DNA from: Profftia sp020342455
GTDB lineage: Bacteria > Pseudomonadota > Gammaproteobacteria > Enterobacterales > Enterobacteriaceae
DNA length: 64,000 nt
Assembly (NCBI RefSeq): GCF_020342455.1
Contig: NZ_CP080506.1
Coordinates: 1,121,618 to 1,185,617, forward strand
Direction of reading: 5' to 3'
Part shown: piece after piece, positions 50,967 to 62,829 of the stretch
Layout of the letters: the number at the start of each line of letters is the position of its first letter
How positions within the stretch are numbered: the stretch's first letter is position 1
Made by a program: the position numbers and the translations under genes
The notes under the pieces: model-generated
The model's input: only the letters and a program-made list of their open reading frames with translations
Told to the model about the DNA's origin: nothing
Databases searched by the model: none

Positions 50967-52861
50967 AATGTATTAAGAATTATTTAATATAGAAATATTT
51001 ATTATATATACTTTAATAAGTAAAGATATGCTGGTTTGCTAATAAAAATATTATTTTAAAATCTTATATCATTTAATATTAAATTTAGCTTTTAGCTAAT
51101 ATTTTTGATACTATAGTTAGTAGAAATTATAAAGGTATTTTTATAAGAAGTAATACAGAATACTTTATTCTTGCATCATACTTTTAGATATCAAGAGTAT
51201 ATATTAAAACTTAATAAGTTATTTGCTTTTTTAGATTAGAAGTCTATTTATTAATTTGTAAATTAATATGATTTTTAATATTTAAAAATAAAATATTAAT
51301 TTTATTATTCCTAGTATCAATTAATATACTATATTAAAGTGATTTATAATAATGATAAAATCAATGATATAATAGTTTTTTAAAATATATATAACACATA
51401 ATCAATCATTATAAGTGAAAATATATTTCGTACTATCCTATAGTACTAGTATAATATGACTAATTTAAAGATTAAATTAGTGTATACCCTAGACTATATA
51501 TTGCTTAATTGAAAATTAAGTATTTCTTTAACAAAAAACTTCTTATAATTTCTAATGAATAATTTTATCACTGATATTATTAATATAATAAATTCATATT
51601 TTTAAATAATACAGAAAATATAATTAATATAGAAACTTTATTTACTTATCTATTACCAACCAAACCCATATATATTATCATGATAAGTATGTCTATACTT
51701 TAATATAGATGCAATAGTGCTATTACTAGTGAATGGTATTCATACATAATAATTTTATTTTTTACATCATAATAGATGACTTATTAAAATAACTTAAAAA
51801 TTATTATAAGATAATCTACTAATTTATTTTATTAAAAATAGAGTATCTACAGTGATCATTTAATTATATCTAAAAATTTAAATAGTATTATATCCTGATA
51901 ACTTTTTAGATACCTGTATAATATTACACTATTTCATAAGAAAATTTTTATAATATTCCATGGAATATATTGAATATAATTCATTAATTTTTTTAATTTA
52001 ACATTAATAACATTATACTTATTATAACATTTTATGAATATTGTTCTATATAAATAAGATAGTAAAATTTGTATTAATTGCAGGTATTGTATTATTTTAA
52101 AATCTAATATAGAAAATTATTTCTATATGAACTCAACTAAATATACAAGATCTTAGAATAAATTGTTATCCTATAATTTGACTTTAAAATTATATTTATA
52201 TAAAAGGATCAGTTATCAGCCATAATTATAACAAATAAAATATAATACTAAAATGTTCACTAAATCTAAGTTTTTAGAAATTGTAAAATAGATACAAGTA
52301 ATATGCTAAATTAAAAAAATAAATAAAATGAACATTTATTATATAATATAATTAATATTATTGTTTTTGTAATAGTATATAGTAGAGATTAAAAATCTTA
52401 GATTACTTACTTTAGATTATATAATAATTATTAAAAATAAAAGTCTTAAATTAAAGAATTTTATATTTATAAGAAATAATAAGTCATTACATAAATAAAA
52501 TTATTACCCTATATTTTAGTATTGAAGTATAATCATATCACATCATCATATAATGATACATTAAGATAATAACTTTTAACTATATTATACAGAACTGTAT
52601 ATAATTTTATATCATGGTAATAAATTTATTGTATTTTATTTTTCTCTTTTATAGTATATAAGGGTTCAAATATAATATATTTTAAGATAATAAATTTAGG
52701 TATAAATATTAGGTATTCAAATGAACCTTTATTAAGGATATATATATTCTTAATAAATTAATACTATATAAATAGATTATTTTAAAAATTTTTCATCCTA
52801 TTGATATAATCAAAGAGGATCTATAAAATATATAAAATTAAGAAATTTTATATTACTACTA
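50967..52861. other. Gene desert between gyrA and mutM (convergent)
   Basis: 1.9 kb, no gene. It carries three hairpins in a row: TACTAT/ATAGTA (51431-51445), ACTAATTTAA/TTAAATTAGT (10 bp, loop AGA, 51459-51481) and CTTAATT/AATTAAG (51504-51520), then a 16-nt palindrome ATATTCCATGGAATAT (51953-51968) and a long-range pair AAGGGTTCA/TGAACCTTT (about 52660-52730). Confidence 0.5.
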
Positions 52862-53668
52862 TTATTGTTGACAATAAGTACAAAAAAAAGTTGTACGTTG
52901 GTTACCATGTTTCTTACTTAATATTTTTTTTTCACATACCACACAATTTTGTCCTGATCGACCATACACTTGTAATTCTTGCGTAAAATACCCTGGTTTA
53001 CCATCTGACTGAAAGAAATTTTTTAACGTTGTACCACCGCGGTCAATAGAGAGCATAAGTACCTCTTTTATTTTTAATGCTAATATATTTGTATCTTCTT
53101 GTGTTAACGTTCCAATAGGTTTAAAAGGATTAATACGTGCCTTAAATAAAGACTCATTAGAATAAATATTACCCACTCCCGCAACAACTTTATTATCCAT
53201 CAGCCAAGTTTTAACAATATTTTTTTTATTACGCGATTTACAGAACAAATAATTACCGTTAAACTTATCTGTCAGAGGCTCAGGACCAAAATGTGAGAAT
53301 CTTTTATATAAATCCTTACACAAAAGCCAAGAACCAAAACGACGAGGATCATTATAACGTAACATAATACCATTAGATAAAATCATATCAACATGATCAT
53401 GCTTCTTTGCTTTTTCTTGCACTGGTAGAATACGTAAGCTACCAGACATACCAAGATGGATAATAATCCATTCATTATCTAGTTCAATGAGTAAAAATTT
53501 AGCGCGACGTTTAATACTAAAGATTAACTTATTATGTAATCCAATTAGCTCACTTGGAATTTGCCAACGCAGCTTACATTGACGTATCACAAAATATTTA
53601 ATTAAATGACCAACTAAATAAGGTTCAATACCGCAACGAATTGTCTCTACTTCCGGTAATTCTGGCAT
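52862..53668 (-). CDS. mutM: Formamidopyrimidine-DNA glycosylase (8-oxoguanine repair)
   Basis: MutM (Fpg) removes 8-oxoguanine and ring-opened purines from DNA. The product has 268 residues (E. coli 269). The N terminus MPELPEVETIRCGI provides catalytic Pro2 and Glu3. KRRAKFLLIEL carries the conserved Lys57, and VGNIYSNESLF carries the helix-two-turn-helix Asn. The C-terminal zinc finger is complete: CVVCEKK...FFCTYCQQ with four cysteines. In E. coli rpmB and rpmG precede mutM; they are not seen here. A 7-bp hairpin ATTCTTC/GAAGAAT lies at 53710-53727 upstream. Confidence 0.97.
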   Translation of the reverse strand: MPELPEVETIRCGIEPYLVGHLIKYFVIRQCKLRWQIPSELIGLHNKLIFSIKRRAKFLLIELDNEWIIIHLGMSGSLRILPVQEKAKKHDHVDMILSNGIMLRYNDPRRFGSWLLCKDLYKRFSHFGPEPLTDKFNGNYLFCKSRNKKNIVKTWLMDNKVVAGVGNIYSNESLFKARINPFKPIGTLTQEDTNILALKIKEVLMLSIDRGGTTLKNFFQSDGKPGYFTQELQVYGRSGQNCVVCEKKILSKKHGNQRTTFFCTYCQQ

Positions 53669-54813
53669 TTTTATTTCAATAACCCTTTTTTGAGTCTCAG
53701 ATGTCAGTCATTCTTCTTACGAAGAATAATATAAATTTTATTATGTTACTTTATATTAATTATATAACTACATGTTTAATAAAAATATTTTTTAAATTTT
53801 ATTTAACTTAATTCAATTAATTAGATTGGGTATTTATTTTTAATATAGATGAAAGTATTTGATATATAATCCAATATCCTATTAATGTATTATTTTTCTA
53901 ATTTTAAATATAAGACTATTATAAACTTTACCATATTGTAATTATTCTATAGCATATTAAGCTATGAATAGCATAGTATAACTCATCATTTATAAGATAT
54001 AAATCTTTATAATTAATATTCTGAAGCAGCATCACTATATAAAATCATCATGCAATTTTATTTTAATCTTTAAAAGATAATATTAGTTAGTTAGTAGCAC
54101 ACTAAATATTTCTTTTTTACTAAATTAGTTTATCTATTTGGTATAATAATATATAATACATTACACTGACATAGTATAAATTCATTATAATTATTTTATA
54201 TTAAAAATTTAATATAATTAATCTTTTTTTAGTTACTATTGAGGCGATAAGTAAAAATACTTCTAATCTTTATTACTATATATATTATAATAAAGATTAT
54301 AATATATTTTTTTCTTATCTGGATATTTTATTTAGAAATATATATAAACCTACTAAAAAATCTTCATAGCAAATATATATATTTAATATAAGAGATTTTA
54401 TAGTATATGTAGTATTTGTTAGATAATTTTTACTCTTATATTGATAAATATTTAATTAATCCTCATGAATGTAATATACTTAATTAAAGTATCAGAAAAA
54501 CTAATTTCAATAGATAGAAAAATTATTTAAGTGGTTGTTTATATATTATCTGAAATATAAGAACTAAATATTATATGTAACTTACATCACCTCATAAGAT
54601 ATTAAAATAATTTCTTCGGTAATAATATTTATTACATAATATACTAAAATATTTTATATCACATTAAATGATAAGGAATGATTAATTATTAGTAATTGGT
54701 AATATCTTATAATACTTATTTTTATTCAGTATAGCTAATGTTAATAATCAAAATATCATACATTAACAGAATATATTTTAGTGTCTAAAGATTAATTTTT
54801 CAAGGACTATATA
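53669..54813. other. Desert between mutM and dsbC
   Basis: 1.1 kb between divergent genes, no gene recognised. It holds the ATTCTTC hairpin before mutM and the orphan terminator-like hairpin at 54280-54313. Confidence 0.45.
54280..54313 (+). terminator. Orphan rho-independent-type terminator
   Basis: ATATATTATAAT, loop AAAG and the exact complement (12 bp) are followed by a run of seven T on the plus strand. There is no plus-strand gene upstream within 3 kb. It may be the leftover terminator of a gene that once lay upstream of dsbC. Confidence 0.45.
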
Positions 54814-55521
54814 ATGAAAAAATATTTTTTTTTATTATGGCTGTTAGCTACTAAAATAATGAGTGTTGCAGAAGCAAATGATCAACAAATTCAACAATCA
54901 CTGAATATCATAAACATAAAACCATTAGATGTCCAACCTTCACCAGTAGCAAATTTAAAGACCGTATTTACTAAAAATGGCATATTATATATCACAAATG
55001 ATGGTCAATATATTTTGCATGGACCAATGTATAACATTATTAATGTTAATCCTATTAATATTACTAATAAAATGTTAGTGGTTAGCCGTTTGCAAAAATT
55101 AGTATCTGAAATGATAATATATCAAGCTTATAAAGAAAAATATATTATTACTGTATTTACGGATATTACGTGCAAATACTGTCACAAACTACATTCACAA
55201 ATAAAAGAATATAATAACCTAGGCATAACTGTACGCTATTTAGCATTTCCCCGTAATGGATTAAAATCTAAAGTTGCAAAAGACATGCAGTTAATCTGGT
55301 GTACTATGAATCGTTATCATATTTTTAATGCAGCTATACATAACAAGATAATCCAGCAGCCCTTAATATGTAATATCGATATTAAAAAGCATTATGAATT
55401 AGGTATTCAATTTGGCATACAAGGAACACCTGCTATTATATTTAATGATGGTACAGTTATTAATGGTTATTATGAACCAAAAGAAATACTTACACTATTA
55501 AACACAAAAATTATTCAATAA
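54814..55521 (+). CDS. dsbC: Periplasmic disulfide isomerase DsbC
   Basis: DsbC reshuffles wrong disulfides in the periplasm as a V-shaped dimer kept reduced by DsbD. The product has 235 residues (E. coli 236). A signal peptide covers about residues 1-21 (MKKYFFLLWLLATKIMSVAEA). The dimerisation domain (PVANLKTVFTKNGILYIT) precedes the thioredoxin domain. The active site is CKYC (residues 120-123) instead of CGYC. The second cysteine pair is kept (Cys163, Cys186), as is the cis-Pro loop GTPAIIF. AAGGA precedes the ATG. In E. coli xerD and recJ flank it; neither is found here. Confidence 0.94.
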   Translation: MKKYFFLLWLLATKIMSVAEANDQQIQQSLNIINIKPLDVQPSPVANLKTVFTKNGILYITNDGQYILHGPMYNIINVNPINITNKMLVVSRLQKLVSEMIIYQAYKEKYIITVFTDITCKYCHKLHSQIKEYNNLGITVRYLAFPRNGLKSKVAKDMQLIWCTMNRYHIFNAAIHNKIIQQPLICNIDIKKHYELGIQFGIQGTPAIIFNDGTVINGYYEPKEILTLLNTKIIQ

Positions 55522-58500
55522 ATCAAAGCATAAATATTCTTTATTACTTTTCTATAGTTTAGCTAATTATTAATTATTTATATAATACTATATAATAATA
55601 AATTTTTATAAATAGCTATCCACTACTACTAAAATGGAATGATTTATTAAATAAACAATAAAAATTTTAATTACTTATTATATTAAGTATGAATGTGTTA
55701 AAATATATTGTTTATCATGATAAATTGATTATTTATCCTATAATAATAGGATATTATATATACCATAAGTAAATTTTTAGCAAATCATATTACAAAGATT
55801 ATTATCTATCAATCATATAAGTTAATTTATTAAATTATCTAATAAATAGAATAGTTAAGTTATTAACTTTATAGTAATTTAAGTTGTAATAAAGGTGGTA
55901 AGAATTTTTTATTTTTAATTACAAGATTAAGTTATACGTTATGAATATAAAATATTCAAAATAATCTAAACAGATTGGCTATACTATTTTATTTTAAGAA
56001 TAATCAAAAGTATATCAAAAAAATTTAATTTAAAGTACATATCCTATTATGATAACCACTCCTAACATACAACAAAATTAATATTTGTATATGTAAACTA
56101 CTTATATTTTTTAAAAATAGATAAATATTTTTATTGTTTCTTTTATAAAAAACAAAATAATCTCTATATAAAAATGTATAACTTTTTAAAAAATATTTAT
56201 AATGTAAAGAAATAATAATAATATTAATATTTATTTAATGAGAATATGATTTAAATCACCTTAATAGTTATCCTTTATTTGATGGTAATATTACCGTTTA
56301 TTATAACTACCAACAACTATATAAAATAAATTTATAATTATTAATTATATAATTATTAATAAATAATTACAGAATATATTTTAGTATATTTTTTTTATTT
56401 TTAATATATTAATTTTTAATTACAGTTAAGTTATGTAAGAAAAATAGTGATGTGGAGTATAATAAAAATACAAATAAAATATTATTATATTAGCAAATAT
56501 CCTTACATAAATTTTATATTTATTTTATTAACTATACTAATATTATAATGATTTTATAACAAGTATATAAATAATTTTTAAATGATTGAGATAAAAATTA
56601 AAAAGAATATTATAATAGTCAGTAATTATCTCTATATATAATTGATATTATTTAACTTAATATTTTAAGGAACTCAATCTGTCTCATCATTATATTAGTA
56701 ATATACTATATTAGTAGTAACCAACATAAGTTATATTACTAATATAAAATATATATTATCTTCACTAAAGATATTTTATAATAAAAATAAAAATAAAAAT
56801 ATATTCTAAAATATTACTTTACGATACTTTAGCAATATTAATTAATTAATCTATATCATAAAGTTAAAAACTTTAAACATATTATTGCTTTATAGTGAAG
56901 TAATATCTTAATTAATCATATAGAGCAATAACATATTAGAAAGAAAGATATATTTTTAAGATAGTATTTAATAAAAATAAAAAATAGATAAAAAAATAAT
57001 ATACAGTGTATATAATAAAAAAATGACTAAAATAAATTACATTTATAACATTTTTTTATATTTATTCTGTTATTTTTAATGATAGTTATTCAATGTTCAC
57101 TACTTTATGTAATTAAAATTTAAATATAATTTCAATATTATTTTATGTATTTACTGAACTTATCTTGATATATACTATTTTTAATTTTTAGCACATATCT
57201 CTATACTGCAATACCTATAATTTACCTAGAAATTTTTAAGACAATTATAACTTAATATAAAGAATATCCCATTATATATTATATATCTAGTAAGATCACA
57301 TAAAATATGTAAGATAGCTTAGGATAAATAATATAAATATTTAAAATAATGTTAGTGAAATGATGCAGAATGTATTACCATGATTTTATATGTAATAACT
57401 TCTATATTTTATAACAAACTTATACTTAAATGTATGTAATAATTTATCTTAAAATAAAATTATATTTTATAATGTCATACTACAACTCAGTAGATATATA
57501 AAGTCATTAATAATAAATAATATAAAAACTTTACATTTAGTATTTCTTAGTAAGATATACATGTTTTGCTTTAAACGGTATCTAGCTAATTTGCTAATTT
57601 TATAAAAAATATTATACTATTAATAATAGGTTCTTTATATTTATTCAAAATAGTAAAAATGTACTCTTTAATTTATTTCTTCTTAATATTAAATAAGGTT
57701 CTTATATCATTTAAAATACTTTAAACAATAACAGATTAAATTGATTAATTTTGAATTAAATAATATATTATGGATAATAATGAGAGATTATGTAACTAAT
57801 TTTTTGTTAAAAACAAATAAAATATTATTTGATAATATTTAGCTGTAACGATGAATGTTTATTATAATATTTATTATGGCTACAATTAATTATAAAAATA
57901 ATAGTACATTTTTATTAAAATACAGGTTATTATATCTGATATTATAATTATAAGACCGTTATTAATCTTAATATTTTATATTATTAGAAATAAAATATAA
58001 AATATAGATAATATTTATTATAAATACTTATTTAATAATTATCTATTTTGTTTTAATATTTTTATTTAATTTATATTTTTATTAAAATAATTTTTAGTAT
58101 TTATAGTTAACTTAGTAATAAAATTCTAAATAATACTAAATTAACATTATACAAACGGTTTGTTAGATTATAAAGATCATATCTTTACCCATATAAGACT
58201 ATATTAGTCTATTTTGAATGCTTTTATTCTATAAAAATTTAATAATATAAAATATTATTTAAAATTGTTATAATAGTATTATTACTATATCCTATACTTA
58301 TTATTGTAAAGATTAACAATATTTTAAGTTAATGTATTCTCTCTAATTGATTCCATATTAATACATTAGATACTTTTATAGAAAAATTGGAATTATAAAA
58401 AATTAATAGTATTTCATAAAAATGTATCTGTACTAATTTTATAGTAAAATAATACTAGAAATTAATAATTATATATTTAATTTTACTATAAAGTATTTAT

Positions 58501-59103
58501 GATAAATATATATAAAAATATTAAATACATATAAATCTCGTAAAAAGAAAATATTTATTTTCTCTATTCAAAAAATATTTTATCTTTCAAAAAGTCTTAA
58601 TTAATAGTATATTACTATAATACAGTTAATATATATGTATATTTTAATACAAGAGATACACTAATGAAGTAAAAATATTAATTTACATTCATTAATAATA
58701 TTACTTTTTAAATAAATCACTTTCACAATTAAAGTAAATGAAACACTACAATTCTTATCTTAGATTTATATATTAAAATTTATAAACTTAATAATCAGTC
58801 AAATAACAAAATAGGATACAGTGCAATTTAAGATCAGTAAACATAAAAACTTATAATAATATTTATAGTGAATTACTTTTGTATCACGATTATAAATATA
58901 TTTATATTTAGCAATGATAAAATCATTAATAAATACTATAAAGTAATTAAAGTATTTTTTATTACTCCTTACATTAATTACTATATATCTTTATATTAGT
59001 TTATACCCAATAAAAGTCAAGAAATATTTATTATGGTGCTTTATATCCCCTATATATATATTATATTATAATTTCAATTAAGTTTTTTGGAACAATATAT
59101 ATA
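55522..59103. other. Gene desert (3.6 kb) between dsbC and proS
   Basis: recJ-prfB-lysS follow dsbC in E. coli; I recognise no recJ or prfB codons. Structures: palindrome TTTATCATGATAAA (55711-55724) and TATCCTAT/ATAGGATA hairpin (55734-55753), which may end the dsbC transcript; GGTAATATTACC (about 56284-56295); a 15-bp repeat at 56691-56746; three hairpins at 58151-58210; a 13-bp pair TTTATAGTAAAAT/ATTTTACTATAAA (58438-58492). Confidence 0.5.
56691..56746. repeat. Perfect 15-bp inverted repeat, 26-nt loop
   Basis: TATATTAGTAATATA and its exact complement are separated by 26 nt. The loop begins with a second partial copy of the left arm (TATATTAGTA), so two competing foldings are possible. 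Confidence 0.5.
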
Positions 59104-60822
59104 ATGCGTACAAGTCAATACTTAATCTCCACTCTTAAAGAAACTCCATCCGACGCTGAGATGATCAGCCACAAACTGATGCTACGTGCAGGTATGATCC
59201 GCAAACTATCATCTGGTCTATATACCTGGATGCCTACAGGTATACGTGTTTTAAAAAAAATTGAAAATATTATACGCAAAGAAATGAATAACATTGGTGC
59301 ACTTGAGGTATCTATGCCTATAGTCCAACCAGCATCTTTGTGGAAAAAAAGTAATCGTTGGGAGCAATATGGTCCAGAATTACTACGAGTTATTGATCGC
59401 AGTAATCGTGTATTTGTATTAGGTCCAACCCATGAAGAGGTAATTACTAATATAATACGTAACGAAATAAAGTCTTATAAACAGCTACCGTTAAATTTAT
59501 TCCAGATACAAACTAAATTTCGTGATGAAGTACGTCCAAGATGTGGTGTAATGCGCACAAGAGAATTTTTAATGAAAGACGCTTACTCTTTCCATACTTC
59601 GAAATCATCACTACAAGAAACTTACGATAAGATGTTAGCTACTTATATAAAAATATTTAGCCGCATAAATCTAGATTTTCGTGTAGTAAAAGCAGATACA
59701 GGTACTATTGGTGGTCATACTTCACATGAATTCCAAGTTATAGCGAACAGTGGTGAAGACACTATAATTTTTTCTAACGAATCTGATTATGCAGCAAATA
59801 TTGAAATGGCAGAAGCTCTTGCACCTAAAGGTAAGAGACCCCCTCCAACCGAAGAATTACGTATAGTTAACACACCAGATGTAAAAAATATAGAGGAACT
59901 AATCAAAAAATTTAATATACCAATTGAAAAAATTGTTAAAACTATATTAGTTCATGCTAATAAAGATAGTGGTCATAAATTAGTTGCTTTATTAATACGC
60001 GGTGATCACGAAATAACAGAAATAAAAGCTACAAAACTAAAAATCGTTGCTAATCCTCTGAAATTTGCAACTGAAAGTGAAATTTATACAGAGGTAAATA
60101 CAAGTTTAGGATCTCTTGGACCAATTAATATAAAAGTACCTATTATTGTTGATCATACTGTTGCTATGATGAGTGATTTTATTGCTGGTGCTAATATAGA
60201 TGGTAAACACTATTTTGGTATTAATTGGGGGCGTGATTTACTGTTACCACTAGTAAGTGATCTTCGTAAGGTAGTTAAAGGTGATCCTAGTCCAGATGGT
60301 AAAGGTAATATATTAGTTAAACGTAGCATAGAAATTGGACATATTTTTCAATTAGGTACTCAATATACCAAGACATTTAAAGCTACTATACAAGATAAAA
60401 ATGGTATAAAACAAATAATAAATATGGGTTGCTACGGTATAGGAATCACTCGTTTAGTTGCTGCAACTATTGAACAAAACCATGACGAACGTGGTATTAT
60501 ATGGCCTAATGCTATTGCACCATTTCAAGTAGCTATTCTACCAATTAATATGCATAAAGATATTCAAGTAAAAAGTATCACTACATTAATATACAATAGT
60601 TTAAATTCCCAAGGCATAGAAGTTATACTAGATGATCGCAAAGAAAGTATAGGAGTAATGTTTGCAGATATGGAGTTAATAGGCATACCTCATATGATTA
60701 TTATCAGTCATCGTAATTTAGATAATAATATAATTGAATATAGTGATCGTCGTATAGGTAATAGACAAGTTATTAAAGTGAGTGAAATAGAAAAATTTTT
60801 AATATCAAAGATTAAGTGCTAA
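59104..60822 (+). CDS. proS: Prolyl-tRNA synthetase
   Basis: ProS charges tRNA-Pro. The product has 572 residues, as in E. coli (bacterial type with an editing domain). Class II motif 1 lies in GALEVSMPIVQPASLW, motif 2 in FRDEVRPRCGVMRTREFLMKD and motif 3 in GCYGIGITRLVAA. The inserted YbaK-like editing domain spans about residues 220-400 (with VKTILVHANKD and LIRGDHEI). The C-terminal anticodon-binding domain starts near AIAPFQVAILPIN. It begins MRTSQYLISTLKETPSDAEM, the family start. No defects are seen. Confidence 0.97.
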   Translation: MRTSQYLISTLKETPSDAEMISHKLMLRAGMIRKLSSGLYTWMPTGIRVLKKIENIIRKEMNNIGALEVSMPIVQPASLWKKSNRWEQYGPELLRVIDRSNRVFVLGPTHEEVITNIIRNEIKSYKQLPLNLFQIQTKFRDEVRPRCGVMRTREFLMKDAYSFHTSKSSLQETYDKMLATYIKIFSRINLDFRVVKADTGTIGGHTSHEFQVIANSGEDTIIFSNESDYAANIEMAEALAPKGKRPPPTEELRIVNTPDVKNIEELIKKFNIPIEKIVKTILVHANKDSGHKLVALLIRGDHEITEIKATKLKIVANPLKFATESEIYTEVNTSLGSLGPINIKVPIIVDHTVAMMSDFIAGANIDGKHYFGINWGRDLLLPLVSDLRKVVKGDPSPDGKGNILVKRSIEIGHIFQLGTQYTKTFKATIQDKNGIKQIINMGCYGIGITRLVAATIEQNHDERGIIWPNAIAPFQVAILPINMHKDIQVKSITTLIYNSLNSQGIEVILDDRKESIGVMFADMELIGIPHMIIISHRNLDNNIIEYSDRRIGNRQVIKVSEIEKFLISKIKC

Positions 60823-60903
60823 AATATAGTAAATTATATATAATTTATTCACAATAATAAGAATATATTTAAATAAATTTAAATATATAGAAAGGAAAAT
60901 ATT

Positions 60904-60922
60904 TTTAGCAAAAAATGCTAAA
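60904..60922 (+). terminator. Hairpin after proS, possible transcript end
   Basis: TTTAGCA, loop AAAAA, TGCTAAA (7 bp), 81 nt after the proS stop, followed by TTATTTAA rather than a pure T run. Confidence 0.4.
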
Positions 60923-61136
60923 TTATTTAACTAAATCCAAGTATATTTAAATAAAATATAATTACACTAGAAATAACTAAAAATAAAATACAAATCAGGA
61001 TAGCATCAACGTTAAACTATAAATATAGTATCTAATACTACAATAACTGTAATAGTTAAATTTATATAGATAAACTATTATTAAACATAAAATATCAAAT
61101 AAATGTAGTTAAGCTATATTAACCAACTTTTATAAA

Positions 61137-61173
61137 AAACTATATATATTTATAATATAAATATATATAGTTT
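61137..61173. repeat. Perfect 17-bp inverted repeat, 3-nt loop
   Basis: AAACTATATATATTTAT, AAT, then the exact reverse complement. It sits in the middle of the proS-epmA spacer and forms a near-continuous cruciform-prone palindrome. Confidence 0.55.
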
Positions 61174-61851
61174 AAGTTAAAAGATATATTGAAAATATTA
61201 TTGTAGTTAAATAGTATTTTTAATACTAAAAATACTAAATTTAATGGTATTTATAGTAACTTATTTATAATATTTTATATAAAATAAAAAATTATAAAAA
61301 TAATATTTTTTACTTTAAATAATTAGATAGTAACTTTTTATAAAAATGAATTCTCATATATTTATCGGTACTACAATAAACAGGAAAATAATAACTTTTT
61401 AATAGATGCATTGTATGTTTTTATTTTTCTTAGTAAGAATAAGAATAATTAATTTTGATATATATCATATTATAATATGATAATCAATAAATAGGTGATA
61501 TACAACAAAGTAAAACAAATATAATTTAAACTTAATTAATGAATATTGCATATTTTGTTTATTATAACTACCTACTATGCATGATGGCATAACCTAAGAC
61601 ATGTAGTATTCAGTATTAATGTGTATTTATTAAAATAAAAATATTAGATATATAATATTATATAATTAATTATTGAGTTGTTATATTAAAGTATGCAATT
61701 ATCTAATAATTTAGATAAATAATAACTTATTTTGACTTCATTAGTTTATAAAATATAAAATATCTATTTTGTTAACTAACCACACTATAAATAAAATATT
61801 TATACCCTGTATTTTAAGATATATTTTATTTGCTAGTGCAGAGTAAATTTT

Positions 61852-62829
61852 ATGAACGAAATATTAAATTGGCAGCCTAGTGCTTCCATTTCTAATTTAT
61901 TAAAACGCGCAGCAATTGTTTCTAACATACGAAAATTCTTTTCGGACCGAGGCATTTTAGAGGTTGAAACACCTTCAATGAGTTATACCACGGTGACAGA
62001 TATTCATCTCATTTCATTTAAAACTACTTTTAAAGGACTGAAAGTAAAAAAAGACATGAATCTATATATGATTACAAGCCCAGAATATCATATGAAACGT
62101 CTATTGGCATCAGGGAGTGGTCCTATTTATCAATTATGTAAGAGTTTTCGTAATGAAGAATATGGTCGCTATCATAACCCAGAATTTAGTATCTTAGAAT
62201 GGTATAGACCATATTATGATATGTATAGTTTAATGAATGAAGTAGACGATTTACTACGGGAAGTTCTAGAATATGATAATTCTGAAACTATTTCTTATCA
62301 AAAAGTCTTTATGCGATATCTAAATATAGATCCTCTTTCTGTTAATAAAATACAGCTACGTAAATTGGCTAAAAGCCTTAATATAAGTAATATAGCAAAT
62401 TACGAAGAAGACCATGATACATTACTACAGCTATTATTTACATTCGGTGTGGAACCAAATATAGGTCATGATAAACCAATGTTTGTATATCATTTTCCAG
62501 CTGCTCAAGCTCTTTTGGCTAAAATTAGCACTGAAGATAATCGTGTTGCAGAACGTTTCGAAATATACTATCAAAATATTGAGTTAGGTAACGGATTCTA
62601 TGAACTTACTTGTGTTAATGAACAACGTATGCGCTTCAAACAAAATAATCGTAAACGTGCTGCACTAGGATTACCACAATATCAGCTAGATAAAAACCTA
62701 CTATCTGCGTTAGAATACGGTATGCCGGAATGTTCTGGCGTTGCTATTGGTGTGGATCGTTTGATTATGTTGGCACTAAAAGAAGATAATTTAAGTCAAG
62801 TCATTGCCTTTCCATTAGAAAGAGCTTAG
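61852..62829 (+). CDS. epmA: EF-P lysyltransferase (lysyl-tRNA synthetase paralogue) EpmA
   Basis: EpmA (GenX/PoxA) attaches beta-lysine to elongation factor P, which relieves ribosome stalling at proline runs. The product has 325 residues, as in E. coli, and lacks the anticodon-binding domain of true LysRS. WQPSASISNLLKRAAIVSNIR opens the protein. Class II motif 2 is FRNEEYGRYHNPEFSILEWY and motif 3 is GVAIGVDRLIMLAL. IELGNGFYEL is the lysine-pocket strand. Its partners epmB and efp are not in the window. It is followed 1 kb later by a fragment of its relative lysS. Confidence 0.96.
   Translation: MNEILNWQPSASISNLLKRAAIVSNIRKFFSDRGILEVETPSMSYTTVTDIHLISFKTTFKGLKVKKDMNLYMITSPEYHMKRLLASGSGPIYQLCKSFRNEEYGRYHNPEFSILEWYRPYYDMYSLMNEVDDLLREVLEYDNSETISYQKVFMRYLNIDPLSVNKIQLRKLAKSLNISNIANYEEDHDTLLQLLFTFGVEPNIGHDKPMFVYHFPAAQALLAKISTEDNRVAERFEIYYQNIELGNGFYELTCVNEQRMRFKQNNRKRAALGLPQYQLDKNLLSALEYGMPECSGVAIGVDRLIMLALKEDNLSQVIAFPLERA

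Larger units (their letters stand above)
60823..61851. other. Spacer proS/epmA
   Basis: 1.0 kb without a gene. It holds the hairpin at 60904-60922, the 17-bp repeat at 61137-61173 and a 20-nt perfect palindrome TATCATATTATAATATGATA (61463-61482). Confidence 0.45.
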
